Origin: Nanobdellota archaeon
Lineage (GTDB): Archaea > Nanobdellota > Nanobdellia > Woesearchaeales > JAUYGA01
Reading direction: 5' to 3'
Assembly (NCBI GenBank): GCA_030690755.1
Contig: JAUYGA010000249.1
Location: forward strand, 1 to 10,548
DNA length: 10,548 bases
Below the pieces are notes generated by a model. It was not told the origin of the DNA. It saw nothing but the letters and a program-made list of their open reading frames with translations, and searched no databases. The position numbers and the translations under genes are program-made. Of the stretch, positions 1 to 6,290 are shown piece after piece. Positions within the stretch are counted from its first letter, which is position 1; the number at the start of each line of letters is the position of its first letter.

Positions 1-126
1 GAGCAAAAGCTGAAGAATGAAAAGAGATCCAGAACGCCTGCACAAAGAGCGGGCATAATGATTAATTTGCCAAAAAGACAAAAACTACTGTATTTGATAA
101 GATATTGTAAGGGTACTGAAGATTAA
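1..126 (+). CDS. C-terminal fragment of an unrecognised protein (cut by window start)
   Basis: Frame 1 is open from the first base to a TAA at 124-126, giving 41 residues; the other two + frames close within the first 20 bases. The tail is basic (K/R-rich), with a short hydrophobic stretch LLYLIRY near the end and the terminus CKGTED. I do not recognise a family. The upstream part lies outside the window, so neither its start nor its length can be judged. A T-tract 25 bases after the stop would fit transcription ending there. An open frame of 41 codons in AT-rich DNA could still be chance, so this is a moderate call. Confidence 0.4.
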   Translation, partial: EQKLKNEKRSRTPAQRAGIMINLPKRQKLLYLIRYCKGTED

Positions 127-151
127 ACAATATCCGATGACTTTTAGTTGA

Positions 152-158
152 TTTTTTT
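152..158 (+). terminator. T-tract, possible archaeal terminator
   Basis: Seven consecutive T residues lie 25 bases after the stop of the left-edge reading frame. Archaeal RNA polymerase commonly terminates on T-rich tracts without a strong hairpin, and none is evident here. The assignment depends on the left-edge frame being real. Confidence 0.25.
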
Positions 159-237
159 ACCTGATTTTGAATAAACATTCTAAATCAGTAAACACAATAA
201 CTATTAAATACCTTCGAGCGAAAAAACATGTCTTTAA

Positions 238-276
238 CGTTTATAAACAATAAATAATGGTCCTAGACCGTTTATA
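238..276 (+). promoter_or_regulatory. Duplicated TATA-like element CGTTTATA
   Basis: The octamer CGTTTATA occurs at 238-245 and again at 269-276, a spacing of 31 bases. The first copy is part of the 10-bp palindrome GTTTATAAAC (239-248). Between them is GGTC-CTA-GACC (259-269). Either copy could be a TATA box for the methyltransferase gene, giving a leader of about 90-120 bases, or the pair could form an operator-like site. Purely from sequence this is weak. Confidence 0.3.
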
Positions 277-305
277 CTGCTTTTTATTTAACAAGATAAA
301 AACAA

Positions 306-313
306 TTATATAA
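306..313 (+). promoter_or_regulatory. Candidate TATA box for the tRNA methyltransferase gene
   Basis: TTATATAA lies about 75-80 bases before the chosen ATG. Transcription would be expected to begin some 25 bases downstream, near 335, leaving a leader of about 50 bases. The TTTATA copies further upstream compete with it, so which element is used cannot be decided from sequence. Confidence 0.35.
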
Positions 314-387
314 TAAGGCAATAAAGAAAAAAATAAAGGCAAAATGCAGTATTGAAAAAAATATTAGCTAAAAAACGTGAAACAACA

Positions 388-1377
388 ATGAAAACAATAT
401 TTCTTCTTTCAGGAGAACACACAGACATTGCAAAAGCAGAAGTTGAAGCGCTATTTGGCAGAACAAAAAGCATTAGCGAAAGAGTGCTTATTCATGATAT
501 TGCCAAGCCGATTGCAAAAGCAAAAACCAAAATGAGCTTCACACAGCTTGCCTATACAAAATCAGTTTCTCAAGTCTTGTTCAAAACAACAGCAAAAAAC
601 TTGATAAAAAAGATAAACAGCTATCCTTGGAACAAAGTGTACAAGAAAAACTTCTGCGTAAGGATAAATAACATATCTCAAAAACCTGTTCCAAAAGAAT
701 TTGAGATGGCTGACCTGATATGGAAAAAGCTGAAAAATCCAGTTACACAACTGACTGGCCCTGAAACACTCATACAATTTATTTTTGTCAATAATGAAGT
801 TTACTGCGGAAAGACCATTTTCATCAATGAAGAGCAGTTTCATAAACGCCAGCCTCACATGAGGCCTGAATTCTCGCCCATATCACTTAATCCAAAGCTC
901 GCCAGGGCAATGGTGAATCTGACAGGCATAAAGGACAAAAAAGATGTCTTAATTGACCCGTTTTGCGGCACAGCAGGAATTCTGTTAGAGGCAAGCATCA
1001 TGGGTTTTCGAAGCATAGGTTATGATATTGACGAAAACTGCCTAAGAAAAGCTAAAACAAATCTGGAGCATTTCGGAATAAAAAACTTCAGCCTCAAGAT
1101 GCTTGATTCGACAAAAAAATGGCCTGATAAGGCAAAATATATTGTCGCAGACCTTCCTTATGGAAAAAGCGCAAAGTTAAGTGATGAAAAAACAAAGCTC
1201 TACAGAGAGTTTCTTGAGAATTTGAAAAGAATGAAAATAAAACGAGCAGTCATAAGTTTCCCAACTTCTTATGATTACATACCATTAATAAAAAAATCAA
1301 AACTGAAAGTGAAAAACCAGTTTGACTACTACATACACAAATCTATGACTAAGAAAATTCTTGTTCTGAGCGCTTAA
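388..1377 (+). CDS. tRNA (guanosine-10 N2)-methyltransferase, Trm-G10/Trm11 type
   Basis: This is an S-adenosylmethionine-dependent enzyme expected to methylate the exocyclic N2 of G10 in tRNA in the cytoplasm (m2G, often m2,2G in archaea). It has 329 residues, close to the archaeal family size. Residues 1-40 form the N-terminal ferredoxin-like part (KTIFLLSGEHTDIAKAEVEA), and about 45-150 the THUMP RNA-binding domain. The linker signature HMRP...LNPKLARAMVNLTG lies at 157-180. The methyltransferase core follows, with motif I DPFCGTAG (190-197), an acidic end of the second strand (GYDID, about 211-215) and the catalytic motif ADLPYG (254-259). The usual family form is DPPYG; here the second residue is Leu. 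The frame is open upstream to a TTG at 352, but the ATG at 388 gives the canonical family N-terminus. No Shine-Dalgarno is evident before it. The gene converges on the large exported-protein gene. Confidence 0.88.
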   Translation: MKTIFLLSGEHTDIAKAEVEALFGRTKSISERVLIHDIAKPIAKAKTKMSFTQLAYTKSVSQVLFKTTAKNLIKKINSYPWNKVYKKNFCVRINNISQKPVPKEFEMADLIWKKLKNPVTQLTGPETLIQFIFVNNEVYCGKTIFINEEQFHKRQPHMRPEFSPISLNPKLARAMVNLTGIKDKKDVLIDPFCGTAGILLEASIMGFRSIGYDIDENCLRKAKTNLEHFGIKNFSLKMLDSTKKWPDKAKYIVADLPYGKSAKLSDEKTKLYREFLENLKRMKIKRAVISFPTSYDYIPLIKKSKLKVKNQFDYYIHKSMTKKILVLSA

Positions 1378-1412
1378 TAAAATAAAATAGAATTAAAGAA
1401 AAATAAAAAAAG

Positions 1413-1457
1413 AATAACTAAAAAAACAAAAAACCAAATATAAGGTTTTTAGTTATT
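1413..1457. terminator. Bidirectional terminator between convergent genes
   Basis: A perfect 12-bp inverted repeat, AATAACTAAAAA (1413-1424) and its complement (1446-1457), flanks a 21-base loop. A competing inner stem pairs AAAAACC (1429-1435) with GGTTTTT (1444-1450). T-rich stretches follow on both strands: the + strand ends in TTTTTATTTC after the stem, and the - strand reads into CTTTTTTTATTTTTC. It sits between the stop of the methyltransferase gene and the stop of the large - strand gene, so it probably serves both. Confidence 0.65.
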
Positions 1458-1467
1458 TACTCAGTTT

Positions 1468-4400
1468 TTATTTCTTGCTGCAGATTGGTGTTAAAGCGCC
1501 ATTATGCTTAACTGCAGTTACCTTCCAGCCATTTATTAGCTGCCCTTCTGCAATGCATTTGTTGCAATTCGTATTAACAGACACTTTATTACCGTATATA
1601 TCAGTCATAGCAGTGTTTGGATAACCTACTTCATCACCGATAGCAGTCACATAATCGCCTGACGGCGAAAGCATTGTTATCTCATCAATACAGCTCGCTT
1701 TTTTCGTGTTATCACAGTTATTATTCAGATATTTCCATGCTTCCCTATAGGCCTGTATCTTATGCTTGTTAACTGTTTCTGAAGCTGCTTTGTTGAATTT
1801 TTCAACTGCTTTATCTTTAGTCGATCCTGCGGGCGCCTTCTTTATTGCAAGTTCTGCAAGCTGCTTGTCAGCGCTAACCAACAATGAGATTGCTGTGTCA
1901 ACATCTGCTTTTATTAAAGGATCTGTCACTTTTTCAAGATGATCCACTGCTTTCTTCTCATCATCAAAGACAGATTGGCCATGTCTGCAAGCAAGGCTTG
2001 TTGAGTCTGCCCAGACAATCTTCTTGTCTCCGCCTTCAATCCTATTACCTAAGCTCTGAGTCACTTCAGTAACCGCTCTGCTAAGCTCGCTTTTGGACTT
2101 TGCATCAGCTGAGTTCAATGATTGCAGTAATGAAAGCACATCTCCTTTATTGACTGCAGCGCATCCTTCGTCAACTTTTCCGTTACAATTGTTGTCCACA
2201 CTATCACAAATTTCAGCTGCTTGAGGATTTACATTGCCGTCCATGTCATTACATTCTCCTCCATCTTTAATCCATGGGCAGATTATGCTCGGAACAATAC
2301 CATTCCAGTCTCCCCATTTCTGCTCTGTAACAAATCCGTCGCCGTCAATATCTCCGCAGTAATCCTGACAATTAAGCTCATTGTCATTATCTAATTTACA
2401 ATCTTTGTTTACAACAGCATGGTTGGCATTACAGATATCATTTGATTCAGGATTTATGCTTGAATCACCATCATTGCAATCGCTGTTCACAAAAACATAT
2501 CCCTGCAAAGGTGAACAAACTTCCTGCGCATCAAGCAAGCCGCCATATAAGTCCTGGTCATTATCCTGATACATTAATACGGGTGGTTTTGGCGCGCAAG
2601 TGTTTAATTCAACGCCATCAATGCATGAAAACGTTCCCTCATTAGAACACAAATCAGTTCCGCATACAGTTACTAAAGAGACATAACCATCATCTGCAAC
2701 ACCGCTGCAATCTTCATCAACATTATTACAGCTCATATCAGATGCTTCAGGATGGGCAAATGCATTTGAATCATCGCAATCTGAACCATCCAGTACATAA
2801 CCATCTGGCTGTGCGCGTGCATTAATCACAACATTTATGTTTCCAAAACCATCGTTATCTGAATCCTGGTAATATGTCTGCGTATCTAAACAAGCGCCTG
2901 GAACATACTTATATATGTCCAAAGTGATGCTGCTCAACCCTTCACCTATGCTTTTTATGTCAAGTTCATATTTTTCGCTAGGATCATCGGCACTAACCGC
3001 GCATACTTTTCCAGGACCACTCACCAATAAAAGTCCTGCAGGCATTTCTCCGCCGCCTCTATAAAAGTCTTCATCTTTTGCAGAAGCGCAATCAATTAGT
3101 TGACCTTGTTGATTAGTTGCAAAATAAAGAGCTTTTCCTGAATGATCCCCTGTAAATGGAATTTTTCCATCATTAATTGCCCAGGTGATTAAATTCTCTG
3201 AAAACAATGTTGCTGATGGCGTATCGCCCATCGCAACTACCATATACCATAAATCCGCAGTTGGCGCATCTAAATCAACACCTTCTGCATCAAGTATCTC
3301 AATATCAGTGCTTCCAGTAAACAAGTCTGTGGCAGGCATCAAGGTGATGTCTGATTTTTCTATAACAACAGTTCCTGGAATGTTATTATCACTGATACCA
3401 TCGCAATCATCATCAAGCTCATTGCATATTTCTTGCTCTGGTTTTATTCCACCTGTGCACTCAGCCCATCGGCCGTATTGCGCTATAGATGGATCAGTTG
3501 AAGGCACAGAATTACAAGTATACGCTCCTTTGCTGCATATTCCAACATCTGAACCGCATGCTTGTGTCTGACCAACTTCGCATGTTAATGATGCATCCCC
3601 ATCACAGATCTCTTTGTCTAAGTCATTATTAATAATGACGTTTTGTGTGCAATCAGGCATAATCATTATTGGGCATTGGGCATTTCTTATTTTATTGCCA
3701 GAGATTTTGTCAAGAGTAACTCCGCCGTAAACCATGATTCCTACTTGAGTAGCGTTTTCAATTATGTTATTTATTACTTGAGAATTCGTGTTACCTTCTT
3801 TGACCTCAATTCCATTAGCTGGAGCATTTCTTATTGTGTTTCCAGATATTATCAGTCCTGATCCGCCTTCAAAAGCAACGCCTGCATTACCCGGTATATC
3901 TTCTATTAAGTTATTGCTGAAAACAAGTCCATTTGCCTGACTGAAATAAGGCAGATATGCATTTCTGAAAGTATTGTCTGAAACTAAAAATCCATTCGTC
4001 GGACCATTTACGCCAAAACAATTACCATCCTGTTGCTGATAATTCTCAAAAGTATTTCCTGAAATTTCAAAGTCATTACAACCACCATATCTTCCGCATT
4101 CTATTTGCAATCTTACACCATTAAACATGTTATTGCTGATTGTAACATTAGTTGCTCCTCCAGACGGGAAACTTGCAGGGTATTGTCCTCTTGAAAATTG
4201 ATTATTTGTAACCAATACATCCTGAGTATTATCCAATGCAATAACTCCAAAATTAGCTTGTATAGCAACGTTTTCTACTAGCACTCCTTCACCACCATGG
4301 AATTGAATGCCTGTGTTAGCATCTATCCTGCTGTTAGTTATAGTAGTTCCTTGACCAAAAGCATTGTTTATTTCCATCCCAATATTAGTATTAGTTATTG

Positions 4401-6060
4401 CAACAGAATCTATATTCAGAGTATTTATTGCATTTGTCATAATACCTACGTTATAATCCTTGATATTGCAATTCTTAATGTTAATATTATTTGCTGCTAC
4501 TAGCTGTATTCCATTACTTCCAGAATTTTGACCAGGTCCAATCAAAGTTGCACCATTGCAATCAAGAGTCACATCACTTACCGACATTCTTATTCCAGAA
4601 GGCAAATTATAAGTTCCTGGATTAAAAACAGTGTTTTGTGTTACTATACAATTGTCAGTTGGTGTTGGACCGCATTCTACGTCTTGTTGTTGTGGATTTT
4701 TACAAAGATTGCCCATACATACTGCTGCGCCAGTATAAGACCCGCAACATTCTTCAGAATACACACATGGCTGGTTTAAATCCTTACACACAAAACAATC
4801 TGAATCGTAGGTAGGGCCTTGCGCTGATGAACATCCAACAGGGCAACTATTATCGCCAGGTATACAATTGTTGCTGCTTCCACTAAAACACGTATTCAAA
4901 CAAGAAGGATCATTATAACAAACACTAGACCCAGGCAACTTATAACCACTAGCACCACAAGTACCCTTCCCATCACAAGCAGCAGGATCTCTCATGCAGT
5001 TAGGATTAGCTTGCGCTCCGCAATAGAAACCCTCAGCACCCCAATATCCCATCAAACCTGGAAAAGAACAACATTTAGAAGGATCACTAGTAGGAGAAAT
5101 CTGCCCATCTAACAAACAACTTGTTTGAGAACAATCACTAGGACAATTATTTATATTTTCTCCCATATAATTCTCGCACATTTGATTATTATTGCACCCT
5201 GGGACACATTGCTGCGCGCATCCACTGCCACCAGCAAACATTGCGCCAGAACAGCAATCAGAACCAGTTCCAGTAACTGAACATTGCCAATTATCAACAC
5301 AACCGATGTTTTGAGTTCCACAATAAAACATATTATCAGGACCCCAATAACCCTGAGAACCAGGGAAAGAACAACACTGAGAAGGATCATTACTAGGCTG
5401 AATCTGATTATCCCATACACAAACAGCAGTTTGAGTTCCACAATAAAATGTACTGCCGCTCCAATAACCCTGAGAACCAGGGAAAGAACAACACTGAGAA
5501 GGATTATTATCCAGAGGCGTGTTGCCATCCTGCGCGCAGGTAGCGCCGCTATTTGCATTTTCGCAAAGCTGCGTTTCTGAGTTATAAGAACAACCACCAT
5601 TAGTATTTCCAGTGGTACAATAAGCAGGATCTATAATAGCAGAACATGATGGAGACCACGCACCAACGCAGATAGGATTTAATGGATCTTGGTTCCAATC
5701 GCAACCTTGAACAGCTTCACAACCAGTTGGAGTCTGCATGAAAGTCAATATCAGAGAATCGGCTGTGCAGTCACCGCTTGGACCGCCTCCGCTGCTGCTT
5801 GTTTGAGTAATGTATTCGCATCTTCCTTCAGGCGAGCAATATTCATCAGAATTACAACCAGTATTATTAACGCAAACATCTCCAACAGTGTGCCCTGTTA
5901 TAGGTGAGAAAATAGAACTAAAAAACAAAGATATTTTTGAGAAAAAAGAGACTTCTGTCTTAACCGGATATTTGTATTCGAAAGCGCCAGCAGCTTCAGC
6001 AAAACTTACAGTGGTAAGCAACATTGACAAAATCACGAACAGGGTTATTATTTTTTTCAT
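1468..6060 (-). CDS. Giant exported mosaic protein: Cys-rich repeats, beta-helix and MopE-type motifs
   Basis: The product has 1530 residues. Residues 1-23 are a signal peptide (KK, hydrophobic core ITLFVILSMLLTTVSFA), so it is exported. A second Phe-rich hydrophobic stretch (38-58) ends in SPITGHTVG. Residues 63-471 carry about fifty cysteines and three copies of a DPSQCCSFPG...GYW...FYCG unit (about 181-210, 217-250, 317-350). Residues about 476-815 are a right-handed parallel beta-helix (NosD/PbH1-like) of roughly a dozen Asn-rich coils such as ISGNTI, VSNN and IINN. Acidic MopE-type metal-binding motifs follow: CNELDDDCDG (879-888), then three longer units at 1062-1125, 1163-1225 and 1236-1300 (DSDNDGFG, DGSDCDDS, CDSVDNNCNG). 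An unrecognised module of about 165 residues (895-1060) separates the first motif from the rest. Residues 1301-1445 look helical, and the last 85 residues contain paired cysteines. No C-terminal membrane anchor is seen. I infer a secreted or surface protein, disulfide-stabilised and probably calcium-binding, with adhesion or carbohydrate-related roles possible but unproven. The start is fixed by a strong Shine-Dalgarno site. Confidence 0.85.
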   Translation of the reverse strand: MKKIITLFVILSMLLTTVSFAEAAGAFEYKYPVKTEVSFFSKISLFFSSIFSPITGHTVGDVCVNNTGCNSDEYCSPEGRCEYITQTSSSGGGPSGDCTADSLILTFMQTPTGCEAVQGCDWNQDPLNPICVGAWSPSCSAIIDPAYCTTGNTNGGCSYNSETQLCENANSGATCAQDGNTPLDNNPSQCCSFPGSQGYWSGSTFYCGTQTAVCVWDNQIQPSNDPSQCCSFPGSQGYWGPDNMFYCGTQNIGCVDNWQCSVTGTGSDCCSGAMFAGGSGCAQQCVPGCNNNQMCENYMGENINNCPSDCSQTSCLLDGQISPTSDPSKCCSFPGLMGYWGAEGFYCGAQANPNCMRDPAACDGKGTCGASGYKLPGSSVCYNDPSCLNTCFSGSSNNCIPGDNSCPVGCSSAQGPTYDSDCFVCKDLNQPCVYSEECCGSYTGAAVCMGNLCKNPQQQDVECGPTPTDNCIVTQNTVFNPGTYNLPSGIRMSVSDVTLDCNGATLIGPGQNSGSNGIQLVAANNINIKNCNIKDYNVGIMTNAINTLNIDSVAITNTNIGMEINNAFGQGTTITNSRIDANTGIQFHGGEGVLVENVAIQANFGVIALDNTQDVLVTNNQFSRGQYPASFPSGGATNVTISNNMFNGVRLQIECGRYGGCNDFEISGNTFENYQQQDGNCFGVNGPTNGFLVSDNTFRNAYLPYFSQANGLVFSNNLIEDIPGNAGVAFEGGSGLIISGNTIRNAPANGIEVKEGNTNSQVINNIIENATQVGIMVYGGVTLDKISGNKIRNAQCPIMIMPDCTQNVIINNDLDKEICDGDASLTCEVGQTQACGSDVGICSKGAYTCNSVPSTDPSIAQYGRWAECTGGIKPEQEICNELDDDCDGISDNNIPGTVVIEKSDITLMPATDLFTGSTDIEILDAEGVDLDAPTADLWYMVVAMGDTPSATLFSENLITWAINDGKIPFTGDHSGKALYFATNQQGQLIDCASAKDEDFYRGGGEMPAGLLLVSGPGKVCAVSADDPSEKYELDIKSIGEGLSSITLDIYKYVPGACLDTQTYYQDSDNDGFGNINVVINARAQPDGYVLDGSDCDDSNAFAHPEASDMSCNNVDEDCSGVADDGYVSLVTVCGTDLCSNEGTFSCIDGVELNTCAPKPPVLMYQDNDQDLYGGLLDAQEVCSPLQGYVFVNSDCNDGDSSINPESNDICNANHAVVNKDCKLDNDNELNCQDYCGDIDGDGFVTEQKWGDWNGIVPSIICPWIKDGGECNDMDGNVNPQAAEICDSVDNNCNGKVDEGCAAVNKGDVLSLLQSLNSADAKSKSELSRAVTEVTQSLGNRIEGGDKKIVWADSTSLACRHGQSVFDDEKKAVDHLEKVTDPLIKADVDTAISLLVSADKQLAELAIKKAPAGSTKDKAVEKFNKAASETVNKHKIQAYREAWKYLNNNCDNTKKASCIDEITMLSPSGDYVTAIGDEVGYPNTAMTDIYGNKVSVNTNCNKCIAEGQLINGWKVTAVKHNGALTPICSKK
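2161..3441 (-). repeat. MopE-type acidic metal-binding motifs within the giant protein
   Basis: This interval codes for four related segments. The short first one (3382-3441, residues 874-893) has EICNELDDDCDGISD. Three longer units (2686-2877, 2386-2574, 2161-2355) each begin with an Asp-rich loop (YYQDSDNDGFG, YQDNDQDLYG, DIDGDGF), continue with a DC(D/N)D or CNDMDG segment and a NPE/HPE/NPQ segment, and end in a Cys-containing acidic loop. The pattern matches the putative metal-binding motif first described in the copper-repressible protein MopE of Methylococcus capsulatus. The third unit is degenerate at its end: it has CNANHAVVNKDC where CNxxDxDC is expected. Confidence 0.75.
5344..5387 (-). 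repeat. Internal direct repeat, copy 2 (44 bp, identical to 5461-5504)
   Basis: These 44 bases are identical to 5461-5504, offset by exactly 117 bases (39 codons), and code for the DPSQCCSFPGSQGYW core of the second cysteine-rich unit. A further 19-base identical block (5310-5328 and 5430-5448, offset 120) covers FYCGTQ. The extra three bases show one codon gained or lost between the blocks. Identity at the DNA level, third positions included, points to recent duplication or gene conversion. Confidence 0.9.
5461..5504 (-). repeat. Internal direct repeat, copy 1 (44 bp, identical to 5344-5387)
   Basis: This is the first copy in the coding direction; it codes for part of residues 186-200 of the giant protein. 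A third, diverged copy of the protein unit is coded at 5011-5112 (DPSKCCSFPGLMGYW, then FYCGAQ). That copy differs enough in DNA to be older. In each unit adjacent cysteines (CC) precede a Trp and a later FYCG cysteine, which suggests a small disulfide-bonded fold. Confidence 0.9.
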
Positions 6061-6061
6061 T

Positions 6062-6172
6062 CTAGAACACCTCTTTTTTTAACAGAATTTGATTATTTTT
6101 AGAAAAATATGAAGATAAGATTAGAACACAACAATGCCAAAAACTATTAGCCCTACAACAGATAGTCCTCAC
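6062..6172 (-). other. Small upstream reading frame in the leader of the giant gene
   Basis: A GTG-initiated frame of 36 codons runs through the predicted leader and stops with TAG one base before the ATG of the giant gene. Its last codons contain that gene's Shine-Dalgarno site. The encoded peptide begins VRTICCRANSFW and has two CC pairs. It has no Shine-Dalgarno of its own, but its GTG lies only about a dozen bases from the predicted transcription start. It could be a translated, coupled leader peptide or simply chance; the sequence cannot decide. Confidence 0.2.
6068..6074 (-). promoter_or_regulatory. Strong Shine-Dalgarno site for the giant exported protein
   Basis: On the - strand AGAGGTG ends seven bases before the ATG at 6060 and complements the CACCUC part of the archaeal 16S rRNA 3' end. 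It is the best ribosome-binding site in the window and fixes the start, which also opens directly into a signal peptide. Confidence 0.8.
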
Positions 6173-6209
6173 CTTTTTTTAACGAATAAATAAATAACAA
6201 TAAAACAAG

Positions 6210-6217
6210 TATATAAA
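6210..6217 (-). promoter_or_regulatory. TATA box of the giant exported-protein gene
   Basis: On the - strand the segment reads GTTTTATATACTT, close to the archaeal TATA consensus and similar to the box at 7112-7120. Transcription would begin about 25 bases downstream, near 6185, giving a leader of roughly 125 bases, long for an archaeal gene. The gene behind it on the same strand stops at 6291, so this promoter lies in the spacer and makes the giant gene independently transcribed. Confidence 0.6.
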
Positions 6218-6224
6218 ACTTTCT

Positions 6225-6266
6225 AAAATTAATTTTGAAAAATTTTTGAAACAAAAAATTAATTTT
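6225..6266. repeat. Paired 12-bp AT palindromes upstream of the giant gene's TATA box
   Basis: The self-complementary sequence AAAATTAATTTT occurs at 6225-6236 and again at 6255-6266, exactly 30 bases apart (about three helical turns). A third palindrome, AAAAATTTTT, lies between them at 6238-6247. The nearer copy begins eight bases upstream of the TATA element. The block also lies just past the stop of the TrmB-like gene, so its T runs may serve as that gene's terminator. A regulator-binding role, DNA bending or mere AT richness are all possible. Confidence 0.45.
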
Positions 6267-6290
6267 ATTGGTGGATTCATACAATAATCA

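Larger units (their letters stand above)
127..387. other. AT-rich intergenic region upstream of the tRNA methyltransferase
   Basis: No convincing reading frame or tRNA-like structure is visible on either strand. The stretch holds a T-tract at 152-158, which could end transcription from the left. It also holds TATA-like elements (CGTTTATA at 238-245 and 269-276, TTATATAA near 306-313) and a small GGTC/GACC inverted repeat at 259-269. The right-hand part is almost pure A/T with AAAG-type purine runs up to the start of the methyltransferase gene. Confidence 0.6.

Noticed and set aside
134..163. CGATGAC followed by CTGA, resembling C and D boxes of an archaeal guide RNA
   Set aside because: The C box is imperfect, the interval is only about 30 bases, and no internal D'/C' pair is present, so it does not make a C/D RNA.
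5310..5504. Regular direct repeats considered as a CRISPR array
   Set aside because: There are only two identical copies, in frame inside a coding sequence with a 39-40 codon period and conserved protein sequence between them; no leader or cas genes are present.
5151..5600. A 149-codon - strand frame rich in Leu and Val within the Cys-rich region of the giant gene
   Set aside because: It overlaps the real gene on the same strand in another frame, and its own internal repeat simply mirrors the 44-base DNA repeats. No start signal precedes it.
6141..6166. ACTAT/ATAGT inverted repeat in the giant gene's leader as a riboswitch stem
   Set aside because: The stem is only five base pairs with a long loop, and no known riboswitch core is recognisable.
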